Part shown: piece by piece, positions 13,948 through 22,080 of the stretch
How positions within the stretch are numbered: the first letter of the stretch is position 1
Layout of the letters: each line of letters starts with the position of its first letter
Assembly: GCF_009741975.1 (NCBI RefSeq)
Contig: NZ_WPCF01000018.1
Coordinates: 1 to 33,137, forward strand
Source of the DNA: Halobacterium sp. CBA1126
Lineage (GTDB): Archaea > Halobacteriota > Halobacteria > Halobacteriales > Halobacteriaceae
Direction: 5' to 3'
Length of the DNA stretch: 33,137 bases
Position numbers and translations under genes: made by a program
Notes under the pieces: model-generated
Told to the model about the DNA's origin: nothing
Databases searched by the model: none
What the model saw: the letters and a program-made list of their open reading frames with translations, nothing else

Positions 13948-16396
13948 CTATGGGTCCTCCGGGGACTGCGTGTGCTCTGTGACTGCGACGGCGCGCGCCT
14001 CGTACCGTTCGCCATGCAAGAGGCCAGCGAACGACGCGGCGTCCGCGGTGTTGTCGAGGCCGGTGACAGCGTCCACCCAGTCGCCGTTGTCGTGGCGGAG
14101 TTGGACTGTTATCGTGCCATGGTTCGCGTTCGGTGTCCACGAGTAGTCCGCGGTGGTCTCACCCACGTTTGATGGTAGGCCGTCGGTCGGCGCGGGGAGG
14201 ATTGTCGTCGCCGCTTGCGTGGTGCGGGTGGGGCCCCACTCCGATGATTTCGCCCCGTGGCGGTACTGGTGGATGGTAGTGGCGACTTCCAGCGTGTACC
14301 GCTCCCCGTCTAACAGCTCCGTGGCCGTGTACGAGGTGGTTCCCGGGCTATGGGTCACGTCGGACAACGCCCCACCAACTGGGCCGACGGACGTTTCCAC
14401 GTCGCCGGGAGCGGTGTTGGTTACGGAGCCGTTCGTCCACGTGCCCGTGAGTTCGCGCGTCGTGCTCGCGTCCAACTGGAGGTCGCTCGGCGCGCTCGGG
14501 GTCGTGTACTCGTGGAGGATGTCCGAGACGACCACGCGGTCTACGGCGAAGAAGTCGGCGTACCCACCGCTTCCGCCACCTTGGATGAAGCGAACCCGAT
14601 TGTCGGTGGAGAGCATCGAATCGGGGACCGCCGCCGTTACCTCTACCCATCCCTGCTTATTGTGTTCGTATCCGAATGAAGCGAGGTCGTTCCACGCCGA
14701 CCCGTCGTACCATCGGATGTAGTTTATCTCGTTGGCGGTGTCTAAGGACCCACTTTGTACGTAGGCTTTGACGATTACGTTGCTCTCCGATGAGAGGTCG
14801 CCGAGGTTTTTCTGAACGTAGTCGCCGTATGCCATTTGTAACGCATACGACCCTTCCTCGGGAGAAGATTCAGCGATTCGGCCACTTCCGTTGTAGCCGT
14901 CCAGATTGGTCCCGACGAACGTCTCTGAACCACTGTCCGTGTAGTCGTCCCACGCACTCAGGTCGCCGCTCTCGAAGTCGTCGGAGAAGTAGACGTTGCC
15001 CTCGTTGCCGTAGTCCGCGTAGACGTACTCAGAGTCTCGCCCCACGCCAACCTGTTCGTGGCGGAAGCGGAACTGATACCGAGCGTCTTGCTCCATCCAC
15101 GAATCATCGCTCACGGTTGCAGTTACTGACTGTGAGGTGCCTTTTGATACAGACGACACTGAAATGGAGTCTACGTAACCCCAACTGCCGTATCCGCTGC
15201 CCGTGTCTTTTCGGTAGAACAGCGCAGTCTTATCGGCTATATCGGAGTTGTCGGTCCACTGTATTGTGATAGAGCCTCCGTCAGGCCGACTCACGCTCGG
15301 GTTGTGCGGCGGCACGGGCGTCGTGTAGACCGTATCACTGTACGTCCACGGTGACTCCGAAGAAGACCCAACTGCCCGCACCCTAAATTCGAACGCCGAA
15401 TCAATCCCAACTTGAGAAGCATACGGAGCATCGCTACTCGGACCGTATGAGTGGGTTTGAGGGTCACTCGTATATGCCGGACTGCTCGGTCCACCAGATG
15501 GGGATACCCAATCCCCTCCATCTCGTCGTATCTCCACGTCGAAATAGTCAATCGAGACAGTAGACGTGTCCGCGTCAATCTCCACATCAAGCTGATCGTC
15601 AGCAACATACGTTGCCGATACAGCGGGTGGATTCGGAGCGACAGTCCACGATAATACGATTTCACCAGCGGTAGTATTGCCTCCACGTTGGTTTGTGCTG
15701 ACTGATTCCAGACCCCCCGTATAATTACTCCCGCCGCCACCCCCAGTTGCAGCACCGTTATTACTATCAATAGCCCCATCCCCACCAGCACCTCCGTAGT
15801 ACCCACCACCACCACCGCCACCAGCGGCTGCTTCACCACCACTCGTAGCAACTCTTGCATCGCCACCTGCTGCCAGTGACCCGTTGTGGGAACTATGGTT
15901 CGGGAGCGTGCCACCAGTCGTTTGTGTCCCCCCTCCCGCGCCAGATGCGGTAACAGTATTATTGTCTATATCGGTCGTTGACTCGCCAGTATTGGCTCCG
16001 CCCGCTGCACCATTTCCGCGGGCTCGATTGACAGCAGGACTGACGCCAGACCCACCGCCGCCGCCAGCAGCAACTGCAATACGGTCTTCGATAGCGGCCC
16101 CATTCTGGCGGATGTCGCTACTGCCGCCGCCACCGCCGCTGTTGAAGTATCCACTCCATCCATTACCGCCGTCAGGCCAACCACCACTTGGCTGACCGCC
16201 TTGACCGCCCACATAGAGGTAGAGCGTTTCGCCGGGTGTAACCGAGAATGAGCCTACAACAACGCCTCCCTCACCCCCCCGTGGAGAAGGCATCGTTACC
16301 CGCTCCACCGCGCAGTTCTGCGGTTACGTTATAGACATTATCGGGAACTGTCCATGTTTGTTCGGAGCCAGTATATGAGAAGGTCTCCGTGGGCAT
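13948..16396 (-). CDS. Glycine-rich/fibronectin III tail fibre, split by a G7 tract
   Basis: Two frames together encode one typical glycine-rich tail protein. Frame A (16271-16396) gives MPTETFSYTGSEQTWTVPDN and ends FSTGG-stop at a run of seven G (16274-16280). Frame B (from the same tract to 13948) continues EGGVVVGSFSVTPGETLYLY, exactly the next part of the family pattern. After the glycine-rich domain (to about residue 215) come FnIII repeats and a jelly-roll-like domain around VYFSDDFESGDLSAWDDY. About 820 aa if joined by a -1 step. It probably contacts the host surface. The start overlaps the upstream stop (taATG). Confidence 0.8.
16274..16280 (-). other. G7 homopolymer: frameshift or phase-variation site in the fibre
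   Basis: The minus strand reads ACG GGG GGG TGA in frame A. A -1 slip on GGG GGG gives GGT GAG GGA, entering frame B and avoiding the stop. Losing or gaining bases in the run would switch full-length fibre expression on or off. Confidence 0.7.
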
Positions 16397-17529
16397 TACC
16401 GCCGCACCTCCTCACGAGCGATCAACCCAAGCGACGCATTGGGGCGCCGAACTGACCCACCAGCAATCCCATCGAGGAGATCACGCAACCCCGGCGGGGT
16501 CGCCGCCTCGATGCTCGCGGGGACGAGGAACTGGATCGTACTGCGGCCACGCCGCCCCAGCGCATTCAGCGCGAAGACGCCCTCCGATGGGTGCGAGAAT
16601 TCGAGCTGCGCCTCGATGCGAATTGGGCTGACGTGCGTGATGTCGACGTCGCGTAGACTCCACTCTGAGTCTGGGAGGCTGACTGGGTTCCACGTTTTGT
16701 TGGTGGGGTTGTAGGTTTCGGCGGTGATGCCGGCTTGTTCGTCGAGCCGTAGTCGGAGTCGGCCCGTATCAATCACGGGGACGCCCGAGAACTCATGCGA
16801 CGTGGCAAATACCCATTGCCAGGAGTTCACGCCCTCACTGTCGATCTTCGCCCGGTTGTGGTCGTCCCAGAGGACGACATCACACTGCCCACCGGCCTCA
16901 TACGAGACATCATAGACGAGCTCGGGCTTCGCGAGATCAACCCCACGAGCATCAACAAGATCGACATCGGCTTGACTTCCCTCACACGCGACCGTCTCCA
17001 CCACAGACACCGGCTCACGCGCCTGCGTCTCGCGACTAAACCACGTGCGCTTGCTCGCCACGCTGGGGATCGCGACCAACGCGGTCGTCTCGTTGCCGTA
17101 GTCGTTGCGGTGGACTGGCTGCGGGGAGACCTCCAAACTGCGGCGATGACTCTGGCGCGTCCCCTCCCGCGTCAGCCGACCGTCGAAGTCCTGCACAGAG
17201 TCCCGCCGCGGGTCGTTCCGCCCGACGTCCATGTTCGACAGCGCGTAGTACCCCGTTTCCCGGAGTCGGCCATCTTGAGCGTAGTACGCGACCGCCTCAA
17301 ACGAGTTGTCGGGGCCGAACAACTCCTCGAGTTCCTCGGCCATCAGTTCGGCGTATTTGCCGCGGTACTGGCCGACGAGTGTGTATTCGCCGGGGTCGCC
17401 GCCGAGGTCTTCGACGCTGCTGCCGCTGTCGAGGTTCGCGAGTTTCGAGAGTTGGCGGCGCTGCTGGCTGCTGGTGCGGGTCTGTGCTTGCTCGGGGATG
17501 GCTTGCCGGTAGAGGTAGGTGTCACTCAT
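16396..17529 (-). CDS. Distal tail structural protein
   Basis: A 377-aa protein (MSDTYLYRQAIPEQAQTRTS start). It is mixed alpha/beta, with charged helices at residues 20-75 and beta segments such as VDITHVSPIRIEAQLEFS near the end. No family is recognised with certainty. By position, between a tail protein and the fibre, it resembles a distal tail or baseplate protein. The stop (TAA) shares a base with the fibre ATG. Confidence 0.65.
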   Translation of the reverse strand: MSDTYLYRQAIPEQAQTRTSSQQRRQLSKLANLDSGSSVEDLGGDPGEYTLVGQYRGKYAELMAEELEELFGPDNSFEAVAYYAQDGRLRETGYYALSNMDVGRNDPRRDSVQDFDGRLTREGTRQSHRRSLEVSPQPVHRNDYGNETTALVAIPSVASKRTWFSRETQAREPVSVVETVACEGSQADVDLVDARGVDLAKPELVYDVSYEAGGQCDVVLWDDHNRAKIDSEGVNSWQWVFATSHEFSGVPVIDTGRLRLRLDEQAGITAETYNPTNKTWNPVSLPDSEWSLRDVDITHVSPIRIEAQLEFSHPSEGVFALNALGRRGRSTIQFLVPASIEAATPPGLRDLLDGIAGGSVRRPNASLGLIAREEVRR

Positions 17530-17534
17530 AGTGG

Positions 17535-18122
17535 TTAGGTGATGAGGCGGAGTGCGGCGTCCTGGATGTCGCGGAGGTTCGCCGCCGACGCGAGCGTGAG
17601 GGTGCCCGTGATGTGGCTGCCGTCCTCGGCGACCTGCCGGATTTGGGGTTCCTCGAACACGACCTCGACGGGGTCGTAGACGCCGTCGTCGTAGTGCTGG
17701 CCGTACTCAAGTAGTGCGGGGTTCTCGGAGTCGATGGTGGATTGCTCGAGCCAATACGTGAGGCACTCGAGTTGGGAGTAGGCGTCCATGCCCGAGGCGC
17801 TGGTTTTCGTATGCACGCTGGGGTCGGGGGTGTCGCCCCACTGCAGGAGGTTGCCGTCCTCGTCGCTGGCGCCCTCCCATTTCTTGAGTTCGAGGTTGTA
17901 CATCATCGTCCCGCCACCGGCATCCAGGTAGACGCCTTTTCGCTTGGAGTCTTCGCCGTCGCCGGCGAGTTGGCCGAGGACGGCGTTGACCGTTGAGCCG
18001 CGGCCGCCGACGACGTACCCCGTCCTGAGCGAGGGCGCGATTGACGTCGCCCAGAATTCGAAGATACCGGTGCCGAGGCTGCTGTCGATTGTGATTGTAA
18101 CTGTCTGTTTGGCGTCTGGCAT
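17535..18122 (-). CDS. Tail protein of unknown type
   Basis: A 195-aa protein (MPDAKQTVTITIDSSLGTGI start), beta-rich, with segments such as GTLTLASAANLRDIQDAALR at the end. It lies after the tape measure in the tail block, so a distal tail or tail-tip role is likely. A plus-strand lipoprotein gene separates it from the tape measure gene. Confidence 0.65.
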   Translation of the reverse strand: MPDAKQTVTITIDSSLGTGIFEFWATSIAPSLRTGYVVGGRGSTVNAVLGQLAGDGEDSKRKGVYLDAGGGTMMYNLELKKWEGASDEDGNLLQWGDTPDPSVHTKTSASGMDAYSQLECLTYWLEQSTIDSENPALLEYGQHYDDGVYDPVEVVFEEPQIRQVAEDGSHITGTLTLASAANLRDIQDAALRLIT

Positions 18123-18157
18123 CTCGTGTATGGAAACGGGTTGGCCCCGGTGGTGGG

Positions 18158-18176
18158 GGAATGATTATTTGTAAGC
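18158..18176 (+). promoter_or_regulatory. TATA promoter of the Tat lipoprotein gene
   Basis: GGAATGATTATTTGTAAGC is an AT-rich island whose ATTATTT centre lies about 26 bp before the ATG at 18195, so the transcript would be nearly leaderless. It is the only AT-rich block in the 72-bp region between the divergent genes at 18122 and 18195. Confidence 0.65.
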
Positions 18177-18194
18177 GATTCGAACCGACCGCGT

Positions 18195-18590
18195 ATGAAC
18201 CGACGCCGCTTCCTCGCGACCACCGGCACTGCTGGCCTCCTCGGGCTCGCTGGCTGCAGTAGTCTCCCCGGAATGAACTCCTGCTCAGGCACACCAGAGT
18301 ACGACTACGAATGGCAAGCGGAGGGCTTCGTCGGACGCGGCTTCGAGCCAACGATAATCCTCACAGGGAGGATCGAAAGCCAGTCAGACAACTGCAGTCT
18401 GGACGAAGTCGAAGTGACCGCCGACGTCCTCGACTCCAGTGGGTCCGAGATCATGTCAAAGTCCACTATCGTCCGCCAAATCGCTCCGCGAGATGAAGAG
18501 AAGTTCATCATCTGGTTCTATCCGAGCCAGAATGAGGTAGACCGCGTCGATGGCTATCATGTGTCGGCGGAGGTTCCGGACTCGGACTAG
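18195..18590 (+). CDS. Tat lipoprotein inserted in opposite orientation in the tail operon
   Basis: A 131-aa lipoprotein. The N-terminus has a twin-arginine signal (NRRRFLATTG) and a lipobox LAGC with Cys21, so it is probably exported folded and lipid-anchored, as is common in haloarchaea. The mature part is a small beta domain (PTIILTGRIESQSDNCSLDE, then EVTADVLDSSGSEI). It reads against the late operon and its stop overlaps the tape-measure stop. With its own promoter it is a typical moron; a surface exclusion role is inference. Confidence 0.85.
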   Translation: MNRRRFLATTGTAGLLGLAGCSSLPGMNSCSGTPEYDYEWQAEGFVGRGFEPTIILTGRIESQSDNCSLDEVEVTADVLDSSGSEIMSKSTIVRQIAPRDEEKFIIWFYPSQNEVDRVDGYHVSAEVPDSD

Positions 18591-19753
18591 AGCCGGCTTG
18601 GCATCTCCTCGCGAAGCTGCGTGAGCACCTCGTGTTTGATATCCGGCGCAATACTATCCATCTCCCCACGGATCGCATCCTCAAGCGCTCGCCCACTCTC
18701 GATCTGTGCACGGATCTCCTGGACCTGCACATCAACGCGCGTCTCCGAGCCCGACGTCGACCCCGACTGCTGGCGGTCACGGATCGTATCCTTGCGTTGG
18801 CTTGCCCGCCACGCACGATCCCCAGAGTCGTAGGCGCTGGCGCCGGACGTCTGGCTAGGGCCCTGACTGGGATCGTAGTCGCCGTACGTCGCGCCGAGCC
18901 TCGACGACTTCTGCTGGGACCCGGGCGTGTTCGCGGACTGCGGCTGATCCGTCGAGTCACCTGGTGCATCACCCCATGACGGGTCGTTGGTTCCGCCACC
19001 GCCGCCACTCCCGGGGAGGATGCCAGACCAGAAGCCATCCGGTGGGCTCAGGTCGAACCCCCAGAGGTCATCCGGTGGACTGAGGTCGACGCCCCACAAG
19101 TCCTGTGGCGGGCTAAGATCGACGCCCCAGAGATCATTCGGTGGACTGAGGTCGACCCCCCAGAGGTCGTCGGGCGGGCTCAAATCAACATTCTCCCACA
19201 TCCCAGACAACCCCTGCCATTCGGGCGGTTCCCAGTCGATTCGACTGCCAACTGTATGCTCGACCATCCCCGGCAGTCCACTACTGACGTTCTCCTTCAC
19301 TCCCTCCGCGTCTTCGCCAACGTACTGGTCGGCTAGGAACGCCGAGCCGCCGATGCCGAGCCCGGCGATGCCTGCCGTACCCAGACTCGCGCCGCCCAAA
19401 ACCGACGCGGCGAGCCCGCCACCGCCACCGGTGAGCGCGCTCCCGATGGCGACACCGCTCGTCCCGTCGAGCAGCCCGCCGCTGCTCTCACTACCACCGC
19501 CGAAGCCGCCCGACGTCCCGATCTTCTCAAGTTCCTGGTGGATGTCGTGGAGGATGTCTGTCTGGTCGCCGAGCTCGTCGAGGGCGCCGGCACCGCCAGC
19601 AAGACTCGCCGTCGACCCACTACTGCCGGGGCCGCCTTGGGCTGCGTCGACGTCGATGGTGACGTCCCCGATTGATTGCTCGAGGTCTCGCTTCGCTTCT
19701 CGTTTCTCGCGGTCCGGAATGCGAATGCCGGACTCAATAGTGAAATCCGTCAT
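18587..19753 (-). CDS. Tape measure protein with five 11-residue repeats
   Basis: A 388-aa protein following the tail chaperones. Residues 1-80 contain charged helices. Residues 80-145 are Gly/Ala-rich and hydrophobic (SVLGGASLGTAGIAGLGIGG), like the membrane-active part of tape measures. Residues 189-243 hold five copies of VDLSPPDDLWG-like units. The rest is Ser/Gln-rich with a final helix (RALEDAIRGEMDSIAPDI). It is short for the family, so a short tail is expected. The ATG overlaps the stop of the frameshifted chaperone. Confidence 0.78.
   Translation of the reverse strand: MTDFTIESGIRIPDREKREAKRDLEQSIGDVTIDVDAAQGGPGSSGSTASLAGGAGALDELGDQTDILHDIHQELEKIGTSGGFGGGSESSGGLLDGTSGVAIGSALTGGGGGLAASVLGGASLGTAGIAGLGIGGSAFLADQYVGEDAEGVKENVSSGLPGMVEHTVGSRIDWEPPEWQGLSGMWENVDLSPPDDLWGVDLSPPNDLWGVDLSPPQDLWGVDLSPPDDLWGFDLSPPDGFWSGILPGSGGGGGTNDPSWGDAPGDSTDQPQSANTPGSQQKSSRLGATYGDYDPSQGPSQTSGASAYDSGDRAWRASQRKDTIRDRQQSGSTSGSETRVDVQVQEIRAQIESGRALEDAIRGEMDSIAPDIKHEVLTQLREEMPSRL
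19025..19189 (-). repeat. Five 33-bp tandem repeats in the tape measure gene
   Basis: Five exact-length 33-base units encode 11-residue repeats: VDLSPPDDLWG, VDLSPPNDLWG, VDLSPPQDLWG, VDLSPPDDLWG and FDLSPPDGFWS. Spacing is constant while third positions differ, so the repeat is maintained at the protein level rather than being a fresh DNA duplication. Confidence 0.92.
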
Positions 19754-19908
19754 GACTGATAGTCCCGTAGCGGGTTGCTGAACTGGATGTGCTGGCTGAA
19801 GTGCATGATGTCGCTCTCACTCCACTCACGGACTTCCCGCGGGTCATGGCCTGCCTGAATTGCTGCCATGATGCCGTGCCGGAGGATGGCTTCGTGGCTC
19901 GGGTTCAT
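19750..19908 (-). CDS. Tail assembly chaperone, second frame (GT-like C-terminal part)
   Basis: A 52-aa open frame (MNPSHEAILRHGIMAAIQAG start) in the -1 frame relative to the gene at 19935-20420. The open frame continues upstream without a stop to the slippery heptamer at 19941-19947, so it can be made as a C-terminal extension (about 63 residues added after Leu160). A GGGGAGG two bases before its ATG could also allow some separate initiation, although the spacing is short. Its stop overlaps the tape measure ATG. This is the position of gpG/gpGT in lambda-like phages. Confidence 0.75.
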   Translation of the reverse strand: MNPSHEAILRHGIMAAIQAGHDPREVREWSESDIMHFSQHIQFSNPLRDYQS

Positions 19909-19934
19909 CGCCTCCCCGGCAGCCAACCGGCGCG

Positions 19935-20420
19935 TTACGACAAATTTTCGCTACTCAGGTCATTCAGGTCGGTGAGTTCGTCGTCGAGGAAGTCCTGCAC
20001 CGCCGGTGGGAGTGCGCCCGTCACCCGCGCGGCCTCCTCAAGATCTTCGCTGCCGTTGAGCCATGGCGCCGCCTGGAGGGCGGCGGCGAGCAGCCAGATG
20101 CGGGACTCCATCCCGCCGACGTCGCCCATCGTCGAGGACTGCATCTCGTCGAGCGCCCGGGCGCGTGTGGTCGCCGTGAACGCCTCCATGGTGATCGTGG
20201 CGTCCTCACCGAACTCTCCAATCGCCCAGTTGAGCGCGCGCTGTTTGCCCGCCGCATCCTCACGCTCCGACCGAGCATCCCGGAGCGCGGACTCCTGCGC
20301 GTCCTCGTCATCCTCGAGTTCGTCAACGCGTGCCTCGGCGTCGGCGAGCTCGGACTCGACGTCACCCTTGGCTTCTTCGAGCGTGAACGTTCTCGTGGGC
20401 GGGTAGTCGAAGTCAGTCAT
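19935..20420 (-). CDS. Tail assembly chaperone, first frame (gpG-like)
   Basis: A 161-aa acidic, helical protein. Residues 14-60 form a coiled coil (DVESELADAEARVDELEDD), and the rest is a helical domain ending LNDLSSENLS. It lies between the tail tube and tape measure genes, the conserved place of the tail assembly chaperone in long-tailed phages. Three codons before its stop is A-AAT-TTG, a canonical -1 slippery heptamer. The ATG overlaps the stop of the tube gene. Confidence 0.78.
   Translation of the reverse strand: MTDFDYPPTRTFTLEEAKGDVESELADAEARVDELEDDEDAQESALRDARSEREDAAGKQRALNWAIGEFGEDATITMEAFTATTRARALDEMQSSTMGDVGGMESRIWLLAAALQAAPWLNGSEDLEEAARVTGALPPAVQDFLDDELTDLNDLSSENLS
19941..19947 (-). 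promoter_or_regulatory. -1 ribosomal slippery sequence A-AAT-TTG
   Basis: In the zero frame the codons are GAA AAT TTG TCG TAA. The heptamer A AAT TTG fits X XXY YYZ. A -1 slip continues GTC GTA ACG into the downstream chaperone frame. Ten bases further down, CCGG-TTGGCTG-CCGG can form a short stem-loop that may stimulate slipping. Confidence 0.72.
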
Positions 20421-21322
20421 ACTGCCGGATCACTCCCCGTTACCGAGTGCCCGAGGAAGTTCACGGACTCCTGGAGGTCGTTGTCGGGGTTCACGAGGTC
20501 CTGCCAGTTGTACGTGTCCGGCGCGACGCCAGCGATGTCGTAGCTCGCGACCTCACTGCCGGCGACGTCGAACGTGAGTGACGCCGATACTTCGCCGACG
20601 TCCTGCTGGACGCTGGTTGCGCCACTGGAGCCGAGTGCGAGCGAGTACTGTTCGGGGCCGTCGTAGATGCTTGTGATGTCCACGGAGGTGGAGACGTTCC
20701 CGGTGACCGCGTCGACGGGCTTCTGGCTCGGCCCGAGCTGCAGTCGGGAGATGTTCTCGAAGCTCAGGGTCGCGGACTGCAGTTTCGTCATCGCGACGCC
20801 GTTGATGGTGAGGCTGGCGCCATGCCCGGGGACTTCGTCCCCCGTCTTCGAGATCGTGCCCGCGGTCAGGCTCGTGTTCTTGACCTCGTCGCCGTACGCG
20901 CCGGTCACGGTGACGCGAACCGTCTCGGTCGGGCCGTTGTACTGTATTTGGACGCTGGCTGGCGCCCAGCCTTTCAGCTGGCGTTCGGTCGTCGCGCTGC
21001 TGTAGTCGACGCCGAGGTAGACCTCCGCAGAGTTCGCGAGCCCACTCGTGAAGCCGGTGTTCCCGTCGTTGAAGATGAGGCGGTGGAACTCGTCGTTGGT
21101 GAGGATCCAGGAGATCGAGAGTTGCCCCTCGAGGTTCTGCGCGAGGAGCGCCTGCGTCTCTGGGTCGTTGGGTGCGTAGATTTCGAGGAGGTTCCGGGAG
21201 AGTTCGGCGTCCTCGACTTGGATGTTGCTGCCGGGTTCTCGGTAGGTTGGGTCGGTTGCGGTGCCGCCGAGGTAGCTGGTTTCGGGCGCCCACGCGACGC
21301 TTGCTGCGCCGGCGCCGGTCAT
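20417..21322 (-). CDS. Major tail tube protein
   Basis: A 301-aa beta-rich protein (MTGAGAASVAWAPETSYLGG start). The segments STSVDITSIYDGPEQYSLAL and EVSASLTFDV fit the strands of a tail tube fold. Position directly before the tail chaperones and tape measure supports the call. AGAGGT about nine bases before the ATG is a good ribosome-binding site. A 14-codon open frame ends on this ATG. No sheath gene is nearby, so the tail is probably non-contractile. Confidence 0.75.
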   Translation of the reverse strand: MTGAGAASVAWAPETSYLGGTATDPTYREPGSNIQVEDAELSRNLLEIYAPNDPETQALLAQNLEGQLSISWILTNDEFHRLIFNDGNTGFTSGLANSAEVYLGVDYSSATTERQLKGWAPASVQIQYNGPTETVRVTVTGAYGDEVKNTSLTAGTISKTGDEVPGHGASLTINGVAMTKLQSATLSFENISRLQLGPSQKPVDAVTGNVSTSVDITSIYDGPEQYSLALGSSGATSVQQDVGEVSASLTFDVAGSEVASYDIAGVAPDTYNWQDLVNPDNDLQESVNFLGHSVTGSDPAV

Positions 21323-21363
21323 CGGTTGATACCTCTACTCGTAGGTGTGGTTGCGTAACTCAT
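21319..21363 (-). CDS. Possible 14-aa leader ORF before the tail tube gene
   Basis: ATG at 21363, peptide MSYATTPTSRGINR, and stop TGA overlapping the tube ATG (ATGA). It has a weak AGGA before it. It may couple translation into the abundant tube protein or may be chance; no homologue is claimed. Confidence 0.3.
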   Translation of the reverse strand: MSYATTPTSRGINR

Positions 21364-21370
21364 GGTTTCC

Positions 21371-21901
21371 TTACAGTTCTTCGTAGCCGTCGAAAACGAC
21401 ATCCCAGTCCGCGCGGTAGAAGTCCGCGTACTGCTGGCTGGTGTTCGCCTCGTTCTGCAGCTCGAGGTCCGTGTAGTACACACTCGGGTCGGGGCCCGCG
21501 TCGGGCCACGTGCGCTCGCTCCAGAGCGCGTCCTTCAGCCGGTTCACGAGCCCGTCGGTCCCGTTGTCGAACGGGATGCCCTCGTCTCCGCTGGGGTCGA
21601 TGTGGCCGTACGAGCCCTGAGAGGTAAGCCCCGTGACGCGGACGCCAACGACGACCTCCCGGCTGGCGTCGTACTCGGTGCCGACCGGGTCGCGGACAGT
21701 GTCGACGTGGGTAGCGCCGACAAACGCTGCCTTCTCGAGGTCACCCCGAATGGATTGGACGTCCTGTTCGAGGATGCGGGACTCGTCGCGATTCACGCGC
21801 TCGAGTTGCACGGGGTCGCCGCTCTCGAGCGTGTACTGGTTGGCGACGTCGTCGACAACCGACGCGAACTGAGAGAGGACCCAGTCGAGTTCCGCGGTCA
21901 T
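21371..21901 (-). CDS. Tail completion / tail terminator-like protein
   Basis: A 176-aa protein (MTAELDWVLSQFASVVDDVA start). It has an N-terminal helix, a central strand with REVVVGVRVTGL and an acidic, aromatic end (YADFYRADWDVVFDGY). Size and place immediately before the tail tube gene fit a tail terminator; sequence similarity is not clear, so the role is mainly from gene order. Confidence 0.62.
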   Translation of the reverse strand: MTAELDWVLSQFASVVDDVANQYTLESGDPVQLERVNRDESRILEQDVQSIRGDLEKAAFVGATHVDTVRDPVGTEYDASREVVVGVRVTGLTSQGSYGHIDPSGDEGIPFDNGTDGLVNRLKDALWSERTWPDAGPDPSVYYTDLELQNEANTSQQYADFYRADWDVVFDGYEEL

Positions 21902-22080
21902 CGCTTGGCCTCCCCGGGATAGAACTCCCAGAAGTGCCAGACGACGTCGTCCACGCCCTCGTACCCCCAGAACGCAAACGAGATCGGGACGAGGAGTGCG
22001 TGATACGCGCCGGCAAGCAGCCAGTACGCGAGGACGTGCAGCCAGCCGAGCGGCCGCGGTCGAGTGGTTGGTTGTGTCAT
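21898..22080 (-). CDS. Small membrane protein in the connector block
   Basis: A 60-aa protein (MTQPTTRPRPLGWLHVLAYW start) with one or two membrane helices between residues 12 and 36 (LAYWLLAGAYHALLVPISFA). It overlaps both neighbours by ATGA contacts, so it is translated with the head-tail genes. Its role is unknown; a holin or assembly-membrane protein are possibilities. Confidence 0.65.
   Translation of the reverse strand: MTQPTTRPRPLGWLHVLAYWLLAGAYHALLVPISFAFWGYEGVDDVVWHFWEFYPGEAKR

Noticed and set aside
18170-18190. GGTTCGAATC on the minus strand as a tRNA T-loop
   Set aside because: The flanking bases do not form a 5-bp T-stem, and no acceptor or anticodon arm is found nearby. It also lies inside the lipoprotein promoter region.
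18123-18194. Direct repeat flanking the Tat lipoprotein, as seen at the other lipoprotein
   Set aside because: Comparison of the sequence around 18120-18195 and 18587-18620 by eye shows no duplicated gene end.
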